Positions 1 through 6,062 of a stretch of DNA of 9,328 nt are shown piece after piece. How positions within the stretch are numbered: the first letter of the stretch is position 1; the number at the start of each line of letters is the position of its first letter. Both the position numbers and the translations under genes were made by a program. The notes below the pieces were generated by a model. That model saw only the letters and a list, made by a program, of their open reading frames with translations. It was not told the origin of the DNA and did no database searches. This DNA comes from JAQVUB01 sp033809415 (lineage in GTDB: Bacteria > Verrucomicrobiota > Lentisphaeria > Oligosphaerales > Oligosphaeraceae): NCBI GenBank assembly GCA_033809415.1, contig JAPXLT010000188.1, positions 1 to 9,328 on the forward strand. The letters run 5' to 3'.

Positions 1-40
1 CCCCCGCCCCCTGCACCCTGCACCCCGCCCCCTGCACCCT
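1..40. repeat. C-rich tandem repeat abutting the rodA start
   Basis: Almost entirely C, with a repeated CTGCACCC word. The stretch at 2-19 recurs exactly at 23-40, giving a period of 21 bases, and the shorter CTGCACC word occurs three times. The array is cut by the window edge, so its full length is unknown. It ends two bases before the ATG at 42 and leaves no room for a recognisable Shine-Dalgarno site, so translation of the downstream gene is either SD-independent or coupled to an upstream gene outside the window. Two other junctions in the window carry arrays of the same kind with different units. Confidence 0.8.
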
Positions 41-41
41 T

Positions 42-1298
42 ATGAATCGCTCTGTTGCAGATAATCTTTCCTGGAGCCGGCTTTTCATCTGGCCGGTGAT
101 CTTGGGCTTATCTATATTCGGCTTATGTTATATTTACAGCACCGGTTATATTGGCGACGAGTATCCCGTCCGTGAAAACTGGCAGCGGCAACTGTTTTAT
201 CTGTTAGTTGGTTTTGTGCTTTTTCTGATTTTATCGCACTGGGACAACCGTCAGTTTTCCTGGAAGATATTTCTCTGGGGGGGATATTTTGCCAGCCTTC
301 TGGGTCTGGTGCTGGTATTGTTCATTGGCCGTGAAGTCGGCGGTGCCCGGCGTTGGCTCGAGTTGGGGCCATTTTTGCTGCAACCGGCTGAACCTGCCAA
401 AATCTTCACTCTTCTGGCAGGATGCTACCTTCTCAACCGACCTGCCGGCGGAAGCAGACTCTTCCGCCTGATGGCACTGCCTGCCGTCATCCTCATCCCC
501 GCCATTCTGATCAAGCTGGAACCAGCCTTGGGTAATGCCTTGATCCTTTTTCCACCGATCCTGGCAGTGCTGCTGGTGAAATACTGCCCCAGCAAACTCT
601 TTCGCTGCCTGCTCAGTGCTTGCTTGATTTTGATCGTGGTCGCAATCTGCGGCCTCTTCTGGCTACGCAGCATTCCTCCAGAAGAAAAATCAATAGAAGA
701 CAAAACGACCGTCAGCCCCCCCAAAAAATCAAGTTTTTTGCGTGGGTATCACCTGAGGCGCCTGCGCTCCTATGTCTCCGGTCAAGGCAGCTGGAACGAA
801 CGGCAGTCGATCATGACGGTAGCCAGCGGCGGGCTACACGGCAAGGGCTTTCTCGATGGCACGATGAAAAGCCTGGGCTACCTGCCCCGAACGGTCGCCC
901 CGACCGATTTTATCTTTTCGGTCATTGCGGAAGAAGGCGGTTTTTTATATGGTTCCCTGCCGGTTCTGCTTCTGTACGCGCTGCTGCTAATGATCTGTCT
1001 TCATTGGGGAGCGACCGCCAGCAATGCCCTCGATAGCAGCATTTGCACCGCTTTCAGTTCGCTGACTCTCTGCCACCTGCTAATTGGCATCGGCATGACC
1101 ATACGGCTCGTACCAATCATGGGACTGCCTCTGCCACTGCTGAGCTACGGCGGCAGCTTCACGGTCAGCTTCATGATGGGACTGGGCTGCACCGCCGCAA
1201 CCAGACTGCATCGCAACGCACCACCGCAAGCAGATACTCGATCCATCCTGCAAATCCGCCTGGGCCGCCTCTTCAATTTCAGCCTAAATCGACTGTGA
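42..1298 (+). CDS. rodA: RodA/FtsW (SEDS) family peptidoglycan glycosyltransferase
   Basis: A 418-residue polytopic membrane protein of the SEDS family, which polymerises lipid II into glycan strands alongside a class B penicillin-binding protein. Visible family signatures in order: a first membrane helix at about 13-33; GARRW (101-105) followed by QPAEPAK (114-120), the family's GAQRW...QPSELAK block; EPALGNAL (160-167); a long extracytoplasmic loop at about 208-285 with ERQSI (253) and SGGLHGKG (262-269); TDFIFSVIAEEGG (288-300); and the C-terminal GLPLPLLSYGGS (361-372). About ten hydrophobic segments are seen. The TDF aspartate and the GARRW tryptophan are invariant in the family. The QPDLGT motif is altered to EPALGN, losing its aspartate. 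The PTDFIF block and overall length favour RodA over FtsW, but only neighbours such as mrdA or mreC, outside the window, would settle this. The ATG at 42 is the first start in the window and has no SD. Confidence 0.9.
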   Translation: MNRSVADNLSWSRLFIWPVILGLSIFGLCYIYSTGYIGDEYPVRENWQRQLFYLLVGFVLFLILSHWDNRQFSWKIFLWGGYFASLLGLVLVLFIGREVGGARRWLELGPFLLQPAEPAKIFTLLAGCYLLNRPAGGSRLFRLMALPAVILIPAILIKLEPALGNALILFPPILAVLLVKYCPSKLFRCLLSACLILIVVAICGLFWLRSIPPEEKSIEDKTTVSPPKKSSFLRGYHLRRLRSYVSGQGSWNERQSIMTVASGGLHGKGFLDGTMKSLGYLPRTVAPTDFIFSVIAEEGGFLYGSLPVLLLYALLLMICLHWGATASNALDSSICTAFSSLTLCHLLIGIGMTIRLVPIMGLPLPLLSYGGSFTVSFMMGLGCTAATRLHRNAPPQADTRSILQIRLGRLFNFSLNRL

Positions 1299-1318
1299 TT
1301 ATGGACAAGGGACGTCCC

Positions 1319-1392
1319 GTCCGTGTAAAGTCCGTGTAAAGTCCGTGTAAAGTCCGTGTAAAGTCCGTGTAAAGTCCGTGTAAAGTCCGTGT
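1319..1392. repeat. 11-bp tandem repeat array, 6.7 copies
   Basis: Six exact copies of GTCCGTGTAAA (1319-1384) plus the first eight bases of a seventh (1385-1392), with no mismatch between copies. A perfect 10-bp palindrome, GGGACGTCCC, lies immediately before it at 1309-1318. The array fills the gap between the rodA stop and the terminator of the convergent minus-strand gene. Because 11 is not a multiple of three, the TAA in each unit places stops in all three plus-strand frames, while the minus strand stays open. The minus-strand reading frame across it is a repeat artefact and not a gene. Perfect copies suggest recent expansion and probable length variation between strains. Confidence 0.95.
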
Positions 1393-1399
1393 CGCTAAC

Positions 1400-1437
1400 A
1401 AAAAAAATCCCTGGGACATACGACGACATCCCAGGGA
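1400..1437 (-). terminator. Rho-independent terminator of the minus-strand gene
   Basis: A perfect 9-bp stem (TCCCTGGGA at 1408-1416 with TCCCAGGGA at 1429-1437) encloses a 12-base loop. On the minus strand the stem is followed by eight consecutive U residues (A1400-A1407 on plus). It sits 24 bases past the stop codon of the minus-strand gene ending at 1462. On the plus strand the hairpin is followed by A residues rather than T, so it should not be a good intrinsic terminator for rodA transcripts. Confidence 0.9.
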
Positions 1438-1461
1438 AAAAGTCACCATGTTCGATAGTAA

Positions 1462-2154
1462 TTATTTTTCAGCGGCTTGTGCTTCCTCGGCCTGCTTTTT
1501 GTTTTTCTCGATTTCGGCTTGCAGTTTCTGAAGTTCCTCATCATTGGTTTTCAGATAGAGGGTCAGGTTGCTGGGGTTGAACTGGTAATTGCGTTTCGGA
1601 TGCACTTGGTAGATGCTGTACAGCGCATTGACGACAAGCGCCCAACGTTGTACCAGGGTATCGTGCTCTTTCTGCAGGGTGGCTTTGCGGGTTTCATCTT
1701 CTTCTTTTTCGATGATGTCTTTCAGCTCGACGATGCGTTTGGCATAATTGTCACGCGCCTGGATGGCTCTTGCAAACACTTCCGTGATCGTTCCAACCCG
1801 CAGATAGATCGTCGATTTGACACTGTCATACTCATAGGCACGCGTACCGCCCAAACCAAAAATAACGTCCATGTAAGTCGTCAATTCAGAAAAAGCCTTG
1901 CGAGCCTGAACCAGACCCTGGCTGATTTTTGTCGCTTCCTCGCCACTGCTTTCCTTAAGTTTTGCCGTTTCCTGCTCAATCAAACGTGCCAGAAGAGCCC
2001 GGCGCTGCAACGCCTTGGCAAAAGCCTGCTCCATAGTGACCAAGGGCAACAACTTATCTTCAAGTGCAGCCGCCGCTTCCTCCGCACGCAAAGCATATCC
2101 GCCACAACACATCACAAACACCAAGGCACCCGCAAAAATTTTCTTCAGATTCAT
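1462..2154 (-). CDS. Exported helix-rich protein of unknown function
   Basis: I do not recognise a family. The reading frame extends to an ATG at 2181, but the start at 2154 is preferred: a GAAAGGA Shine-Dalgarno (plus 2161-2167) lies six bases upstream, and the protein then begins MNLKKIFAGALVFVMCC, a classical signal peptide with basic N terminus and hydrophobic core. Likely signal peptidase I sites are after GGYA or ALRA; the CC pair does not sit in a good lipobox. The mature part, about 205 residues, is charged and mostly helical, with likely coiled-coil stretches near residues 55-95, 135-165 and the very C terminus (rich in E, K, Q and A). Between them are a Tyr-rich stretch (YEYDSVKSTIYLRVG) and HPKRNYQFNPSNLTLYL. 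It stands alone, convergent with rodA, with its own terminator. It is probably periplasmic, but its role is unknown. Confidence 0.8.
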   Translation of the reverse strand: MNLKKIFAGALVFVMCCGGYALRAEEAAAALEDKLLPLVTMEQAFAKALQRRALLARLIEQETAKLKESSGEEATKISQGLVQARKAFSELTTYMDVIFGLGGTRAYEYDSVKSTIYLRVGTITEVFARAIQARDNYAKRIVELKDIIEKEEDETRKATLQKEHDTLVQRWALVVNALYSIYQVHPKRNYQFNPSNLTLYLKTNDEELQKLQAEIEKNKKQAEEAQAAEK

Positions 2155-2160
2155 TACCAA

Positions 2161-2167
2161 TCCTTTC
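2161..2167 (-). promoter_or_regulatory. Shine-Dalgarno that decides the start of the exported protein
   Basis: On the minus strand this reads GAAAGGA, with a six-base spacer to the ATG at 2154-2152. The alternative ATG at 2181-2179 would place this site inside the coding region and would put nine extra residues ahead of an otherwise typical signal peptide. Confidence 0.75.
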
Positions 2168-2223
2168 AGTCTTGTTAACATTCGTTCCCCGGAATTTCAC
2201 CATAAAAATCGCCGGAATTATTT

Positions 2224-2251
2224 ACTGTACTATGCAGAATTCATTTTACAA
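2224..2251 (-). promoter_or_regulatory. Possible sigma-70-type promoter for the minus-strand gene
   Basis: Read on the minus strand, TTGTAA (plus 2246-2251) and TACAGT (plus 2224-2229) are separated by 16 bases and match the TTGACA/TATAAT consensus at four positions each. The site lies about 70 bases upstream of the chosen ATG at 2154. In an AT-rich gap such matches arise often by chance, so this is a weak call. Confidence 0.25.
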
Positions 2252-2282
2252 ATCTTTCTTTTAAAAATTCTCCCGCCTTTCT

Positions 2283-2291
2283 GCTTTTCCG
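2283..2291. repeat. Left 9-bp flanking direct repeat (putative target-site duplication)
   Basis: GCTTTTCCG, identical to 2484-2492. The two copies bracket the 192-bp TIR element exactly, with no base between them and the terminal inverted repeats. A chance 9-bp match at precisely these two places is unlikely. Confidence 0.6.
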
Positions 2292-2483
2292 GTAAGGCAT
2301 CAGTGAACCCGGGTAAGCAAGAAATTCTTTTGAACAACGAAATGCCCGAAAGGACACGAAAAAATTTCATGGAAGTGACTTTTTCTGCGAGAACAAGCCG
2401 TATTTTCCATGAAATTTTTTCGTGTCCATTCGTGTTTTTAGTTGTAAAAAAGCCCCTGTCACCCAGTTTTACTGACGCATTAC
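2292..2483. mobile_element. MITE-like element with 23-bp terminal inverted repeats (copy 1)
   Basis: A 192-bp non-coding unit. Its left end (2292-2314, beginning GTAAGGCATCAGTGAACCC) and right end (2461-2483) are inverted repeats pairing at 18 of 23 positions. The sequence GCTTTTCCG stands directly on both sides (2283-2291 and 2484-2492), as expected for a 9-bp target-site duplication. Both ends resemble a second copy at about 5285-5387, whose right end matches the left TIR of this copy at 21 of 23 positions. No transposase is encoded, so mobility would have to be supplied in trans. Both the element class and the target-site duplication are inferred from structure alone; the family is not one I can name. 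Confidence 0.65.
2352..2427. repeat. Perfect 23-bp inverted repeat (hairpin) inside the element
   Basis: Positions 2352-2374 are the exact reverse complement of 2405-2427, with a 30-base loop between. The arms begin GGACACGAA and end TTTCATGGAA. No run of T follows directly (next is ATTCGTG), so it is not a standard intrinsic terminator, although its RNA would be very stable. The shorter copy at about 5285-5387 lacks this part, so it is either a nested insertion here or a deletion there. Confidence 0.85.
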
Positions 2484-2492
2484 GCTTTTCCG
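2484..2492. repeat. Right 9-bp flanking direct repeat (putative target-site duplication)
   Basis: GCTTTTCCG, identical to the copy at 2283-2291. It abuts the outer end of the right terminal inverted repeat of the element. Confidence 0.6.
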
Positions 2493-2566
2493 CGCTTCAG
2501 GAATTTGGGATTATATTATGTTTTTTGCCTTTCATCTATTGATATCAGGTTGTTTTTGAGTTCGTA

Positions 2567-3772
2567 ATGTTTTTTGAACCTACCAGATTTCTGCTGCTGG
2601 AAAACCGATTGTATCATTATGCATGGGGAAGCCACTCGCAAAATGGGGTTTTGCCGTATCTTGCGGAGCTTTTGGATTTGTCGGATGACGGGCGTCCTCT
2701 GGCTGAACTGTGGATAGGGGCGCACCCTTCCATGCCTTCCGCAGTGCACATCGATGGGGAAAAAGTCTTTCTTGATGCCTTGATCCGCCAGTTTCCAAAT
2801 GAAATTCTTGGGCAACCTTGCCGTGCAGCCGGTTTTCAAACCCTGCCCTTTCTGATGAAAATCCTGAGTTGTGAACGGCCGCTCTCGATTCAATGCCATC
2901 CGAACCTTAAAACCGCCGCACGCTTGCATGAACAATTTCCCGACCGCTATCCGGACAGCAACCACAAACCCGAAATTCTGCTGGCGCTGACCCCGTTTGA
3001 AACCTTGGCGGGTTTCCGGAAACCCACCGAAATTCATGACTCCATCGCAAAGCGCGGCCTTTTTCAAGAATGGCTTGAACTGCGGAAGGATGGGGACATC
3101 CGCAGTTTCTGCCAAGCTCTTTTTACGCTGCCGGAGGAGGTCTTGCAAAGGATTTTGCAAAGAGCCGCAGATACCCTGAAAAATTGCACAGACCTGCACT
3201 CCTGCGAGCGAGTATTTCTGCGGCTGATGCGGGAATATCCTGGTGATCGCGGCTGTCTTTTTGCGTTTCTGCTCAATTACATTTGCCTGAAGCCAGGCCA
3301 GGCCGTCTTCCTGCCACCGGGACAGGTGCATGCCCATCTGCATGGCACCGGCGTCGAATGCATGGCCAACTCTGACAACGTTATCCGAGGTGGACTCACC
3401 AACAAGACAGTTGCTCCGGAGGAATTTATGCAAGTTGCCGATTTCTCATCAGCATTTCCGTCCATTCAACAAGGCAACCCGCTGTCTCCCGGAAGACGCG
3501 CTTATCCGGCTCCGGTGCAGGAGTTCAGCCTGACCATGCTGGAAGATGCCAAACTTGACTTGGCAGATGCTGCGAACACTCCTGGCATTTTGCTGATCCT
3601 GCAAGGAAAAGGCGAGCTGCACAACCCTGATGGGAGTTGCCTCGAAGCGGTCAAAGGCAGTGCCTGGCTGCGCCCGGCAAACCTGAAAAGTGGCACGTTC
3701 GTGCCGCTATCTGACAATACCCGTGCAGTATGGTGCGAAGCATCTGTTACCAGTCATGACAATATCTCATAA
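2567..3772 (+). CDS. manA: Mannose-6-phosphate isomerase, class I
   Basis: Zinc-dependent cytoplasmic enzyme interconverting mannose 6-phosphate and fructose 6-phosphate, supplying mannose units for GDP-mannose and cell-surface glycans or admitting mannose to glycolysis. The 401 residues match the usual type I length of about 390-420. Visible signatures: YAWGS (18-22), ELWIGAHPSMPS (47-58), LPFLMKIL (93-100), the zinc ligands Gln109 and His111 in the QCHP motif, Glu136 in NHKPE, and His255 in PPGQVHAHL, then ECMANSDNVIRGGLTNK (264-280), which contains the active-site arginine at 274. All metal-ligand positions are present, so the enzyme should be active. The ATG at 2567 puts the YAWGS motif at the normal distance from the N terminus, but no SD precedes it. 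It lies 29 bases before the S1-domain gene, so the two are probably co-transcribed; no metabolic link between them is apparent. Confidence 0.95.
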   Translation: MFFEPTRFLLLENRLYHYAWGSHSQNGVLPYLAELLDLSDDGRPLAELWIGAHPSMPSAVHIDGEKVFLDALIRQFPNEILGQPCRAAGFQTLPFLMKILSCERPLSIQCHPNLKTAARLHEQFPDRYPDSNHKPEILLALTPFETLAGFRKPTEIHDSIAKRGLFQEWLELRKDGDIRSFCQALFTLPEEVLQRILQRAADTLKNCTDLHSCERVFLRLMREYPGDRGCLFAFLLNYICLKPGQAVFLPPGQVHAHLHGTGVECMANSDNVIRGGLTNKTVAPEEFMQVADFSSAFPSIQQGNPLSPGRRAYPAPVQEFSLTMLEDAKLDLADAANTPGILLILQGKGELHNPDGSCLEAVKGSAWLRPANLKSGTFVPLSDNTRAVWCEASVTSHDNIS

Positions 3773-3801
3773 CAGAAACTAAATAAAGGTCGTAAACAAA
3801 C

Positions 3802-5289
3802 ATGGAACAATTCAACGAAAATGATTTCGGAGCGATGTTTGAAGCCAAAGAACGGCAGAAAGTCCAAATCCGAACTGGCGAAAAAGTCAGCGGCAAAGTT
3901 ATCATGGTCGGCAAGGATACCGTTTTTGTCGATCTCGGCGCCCGCGCCGACGGTGTCATCGACAAGCAGGACTTCGACGACGGCAAAGGCGGCTTCACCG
4001 TCGCCGAGGGCGATATCATCGAAGCCTATTGCATGGGCTGGACCGACGAAGGAATCAAGCTGCAAATCAAAATGAAGAGCGATCGAGAGGGCGACGCCGA
4101 CGTCGAGCAGGCCTACAACGCCAAAATGCCGATAGAAGGCAAAGTCACCGCTGAACGCAAGGGCGGATATACCGTCCAAGTCTCGCAGACGGAAGCCTTC
4201 TGCCCATTTTCGCAGATTGACATGCGTGGTGTCCGCAAGGAACCAGTCGAATACATCGGCAACACCTATCTGTTCAGGATCACTGAATATGCCGAAGAGG
4301 GACGCAATGTCGTGCTCAGCCGACGGCTAATCCTCGAGGAGGAAGCACAGAAAAGCCGCGCAGCCTTGCAGGCTACCCTGCAGGAGGGCGACATTGTCAA
4401 CGGCACCATTGTCAAGCTGATGCCGTTTGGCGTATTCGTCGATCTGGGCGGCGTGGAAGGGATGGTGCATATCAGTGAAATGAGCTGGAACCGCATCGGC
4501 ACTCCTGAAGAAGTAGTTCAGGAGGGGCAGGAAGTCCGCGTCAAAGTCCTAAGCCTCGAATGGGGCGACGGCGGCGAAAAGAAAGAACGCATCGCCCTGA
4601 GCATTAAACAAGCTCAAACCAACCCCTGGGACCTGATCCCGGATTCCCCGGAATATGCCGTCGGCAGCAAACGCACGGGCAAAGTCACCCGCATCAGCAA
4701 TTTCGGCGTCTTCATTGAACTCGAACCCGGCGTCGACGGGCTGGCGCACATCTCCCAGCTGGGGGCCGACCACCGCGTTGAACACCCCTCCGAAATCGTA
4801 AGCATCGGAGATCAGGTCGAGGTCACCATCCTGGGCGTCGAGGCGGAGCGCAAACGCATCGCCCTGTGCATCGGTGAGCCAAAAAGCGATGCAAAGCCGG
4901 CGGAACTGACGCTCGAGGAGGAAAAGGAGATCATCAGCAATGCGATTGCCGGGCAGAAGATCGAAGGCGAAGTCGAAAGCCAGAAACCCTTTGGACTCTT
5001 CGTCAAGCTGCCGGATGGACGCACCGGCCTGCTGCATATCAGCCAGATTCCACTGCCGGAAGATGTCGGAAGCGCGTTGCAAGTGCGCGCCCTCTACAGA
5101 CTCTATCCGCTGCGCAGCAAAATCGAAGTCGTCATCCGCGAAATCGACGGCAACCGAATCTCGCTGACACTGCCGGAAACCTTGGAAAAAGAACGGGAAA
5201 TGGAACGCGAGACGCCAGTGAATGTCAAAGATAGTGCCGACGCAAGCTTCGGCACCCTGGATGACGTATTCAGCAAATTAAAACTCTGA
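3802..5289 (+). CDS. Multi-S1-domain RNA-binding protein (ribosomal protein S1-like)
   Basis: A 495-residue protein with five S1 (OB-fold) RNA-binding repeats at about 26-90, 108-175, 195-268, 287-357 and 383-457. Repeats 3 and 4 carry the typical signatures FGVFVDLGGVEGMVHISEMSW and FGVFIELEPGVDGLAHISQL, repeat 5 has FGLFVKLPDGRTGLLHISQI, and repeats 1 and 2 are more divergent, as in ribosomal protein S1, where the first two dock to the ribosome. S1 recruits structured or SD-poor mRNAs to the 30S subunit; several starts in this window lack an SD, which would fit. Escherichia coli S1 has six repeats and 557 residues, so this is a shorter version. It is likely rpsA, but a second S1-like protein cannot be excluded, so the symbol is left empty. 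AAAGG (3785-3789) stands 12 bases before the ATG. The stop codon touches the intergenic repeat that follows. Confidence 0.88.
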   Translation: MEQFNENDFGAMFEAKERQKVQIRTGEKVSGKVIMVGKDTVFVDLGARADGVIDKQDFDDGKGGFTVAEGDIIEAYCMGWTDEGIKLQIKMKSDREGDADVEQAYNAKMPIEGKVTAERKGGYTVQVSQTEAFCPFSQIDMRGVRKEPVEYIGNTYLFRITEYAEEGRNVVLSRRLILEEEAQKSRAALQATLQEGDIVNGTIVKLMPFGVFVDLGGVEGMVHISEMSWNRIGTPEEVVQEGQEVRVKVLSLEWGDGGEKKERIALSIKQAQTNPWDLIPDSPEYAVGSKRTGKVTRISNFGVFIELEPGVDGLAHISQLGADHRVEHPSEIVSIGDQVEVTILGVEAERKRIALCIGEPKSDAKPAELTLEEEKEIISNAIAGQKIEGEVESQKPFGLFVKLPDGRTGLLHISQIPLPEDVGSALQVRALYRLYPLRSKIEVVIREIDGNRISLTLPETLEKEREMERETPVNVKDSADASFGTLDDVFSKLKL

Positions 5290-5387
5290 AACCGGGTAGG
5301 CGAAAAATTCTTTTTGAACAACGAAATGTCCGTTCGTGCCTTTCGTGGTAAAAAATCCCCTGTCACCCGGGTTCATTGAAGCCTTAC
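5285..5387. repeat. Intergenic TIR-bearing repeat, copy 2 (short form)
   Basis: Related to the element at 2292-2483. Shared blocks include the CCGGGTA left end, GAAATTCTTTT/GAACAACGAAATG, TCC(A/G)TTCGTG, GTAAAAAA(G/T)CCCCTGTCACCC and the right TIR (5365-5387, ending GCCTTAC). This right end is the reverse complement of the left TIR of copy 1 at 21 of 23 positions. Compared with copy 1 it lacks about 80 bases around the 23-bp hairpin. Its left end is degenerate: only the inner part is recognisable, and it overlaps the TGA stop of the S1-domain gene (5287-5289). No flanking duplication is visible. It fills most of the 111-base gap before grpE. Confidence 0.7.
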
Positions 5388-5400
5388 ATGGTGAAACGGA

Positions 5401-6003
5401 ATGAAAGAAGTGATTAAGAGCAAAAATCAAAAAGACAAAATGACCGTCGAGCAGACGGCTGAAGCTACAGCAGATGCCCCCGATGTGAATGCCACTGACG
5501 AAACACAGGAAACCCAGGCAGCGACACCGCCACCGGAACCCACAACGGAGGAACTGCTTGCCCAGGCCAACGACCGCTACCTGCGAGCCCGAGCGGATTT
5601 CGAGAACTACCGCAAGCGCATGGGTCGTGAATTCGGCGAAATCCGCGAATCGGCCCGGCAGCAGACCATTGCCGAGTTCCTGAATGTCTTCGACATGTTT
5701 CTCCTGGCTGTCGATCATGCCGATCAGGCAACCGACCTGGAAAGCCTGAAACAAGGCCTGAATATGATCCTCAGCGAATTCCAACGCACCTTCGAAAACC
5801 TCGGTGTCAAGCGCATGGAAACCATCGGACAGGACTTCGATCCGAACTTTCACGAAGCGATTTCCCAAGAACCAAGCGACACCGTCCCGGAAGGCAAGAT
5901 CATCCGTGAATGGAAAGCCGGATTCCTGCTCAACAGCAAACTGCTGCGAACCGCAAACGTCGTCGTTTCATCCGGCAAACAAAGTGAAGAAGAAAAAAAG
6001 TAA
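5401..6003 (+). CDS. grpE: GrpE, nucleotide exchange factor of DnaK
   Basis: Homodimeric cytoplasmic co-chaperone that releases ADP from DnaK and so resets its substrate-binding cycle. Its 200 residues are close to the 197 of Escherichia coli GrpE. The order is typical: an acidic, low-complexity N-terminal tail (about 14-50, rich in Thr, Glu, Ala and Pro), a long helix with RARADFENYRKR (62-73), then AEFLNVFDMFLLAVDHA (91-107), and the C-terminal beta domain with GVKRMETIGQDFDPNFHEAI (135-154) and GFLLNSKLLRTANVVVS (174-190). The start at 5401 is the first in frame; a second ATG at 5440 is possible because the tail is variable, but neither has a strong SD. dnaJ follows after 59 bases. No CIRCE-like inverted repeat is seen upstream, so heat control by HrcA is not evident here. 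Confidence 0.96.
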   Translation: MKEVIKSKNQKDKMTVEQTAEATADAPDVNATDETQETQAATPPPEPTTEELLAQANDRYLRARADFENYRKRMGREFGEIRESARQQTIAEFLNVFDMFLLAVDHADQATDLESLKQGLNMILSEFQRTFENLGVKRMETIGQDFDPNFHEAISQEPSDTVPEGKIIREWKAGFLLNSKLLRTANVVVSSGKQSEEEKK

Positions 6004-6044
6004 GATGACTGCACTCGAAACTGTCATTCTGACGATATTGATGG

Positions 6045-6052
6045 TAAGGAGA
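6045..6052 (+). promoter_or_regulatory. Shine-Dalgarno of dnaJ
   Basis: TAAGGAGA, a near-perfect match to the 16S rRNA anti-SD, ends 10 bases before the dnaJ ATG at 6063. It is the strongest SD in the window, in contrast to rodA, manA and grpE. Confidence 0.8.
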
Positions 6053-6062
6053 TTTTATTCCT

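Larger units (their letters stand above)
2155..2566. other. Divergent intergenic region (412 bases)
   Basis: No convincing gene is seen in this stretch. It holds the leader and possible promoter of the minus-strand gene (2155-2255), an exact CCGGAATT direct repeat (2189-2196 and 2212-2219), the TIR-bearing element at 2292-2483 with its 9-bp flanking repeats, and the manA leader (2493-2566). Near the latter, TATATT at 2512-2517 could be a -10 box, but no good -35 accompanies it. There is no visible SD before the manA ATG. Confidence 0.7.

Noticed and set aside
1319..1392. CRISPR array
   Set aside because: Units are 11 bp and directly adjacent with no spacers, and no cas gene is present.
1145..1429. 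Minus-strand frame with a repeated TRTLHGLYTDF peptide
   Set aside because: The peptide repeat is only the translation of the 11-bp tandem array, which has no stop on that strand; the rest lies opposite rodA.
1477..2178. 233-codon plus-strand open frame opposite the exported-protein gene
   Set aside because: The minus-strand gene has an SD, a signal peptide and a terminator in the right place; the plus translation is a Phe/Gln-rich mirror with none of these.
2352..2450. Hairpin in the divergent gap as an intrinsic terminator
   Set aside because: No T run follows the stem directly on the plus strand, and no gene transcribed toward it ends nearby on either strand.
2015..2542. 175-codon plus-strand frame across the intergenic gap
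   Set aside because: It is composed of antisense of the exported-protein gene plus the TIR element and hairpin. No SD or recognisable domain.
2516..3433. 305-codon open frame on the minus strand
   Set aside because: Lies almost wholly opposite manA, whose protein matches a known family along its full length. The minus translation has no recognisable motif or signal.
3754..5082. Long minus-strand frames opposite the S1-domain gene (3754-4179 and 4549-5082)
   Set aside because: They mirror GC-rich codons of an S1-repeat protein and carry no domain of their own.
5290..5400. CIRCE operator or heat-shock promoter before grpE
   Set aside because: No TTAGCACTC-N9-GAGTGCTAA-like inverted repeat is present; the gap is taken up by the intergenic repeat.
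5388..5417. Earlier ATG (5388) as the grpE start
   Set aside because: It is in a different frame from grpE and meets a stop after nine codons.
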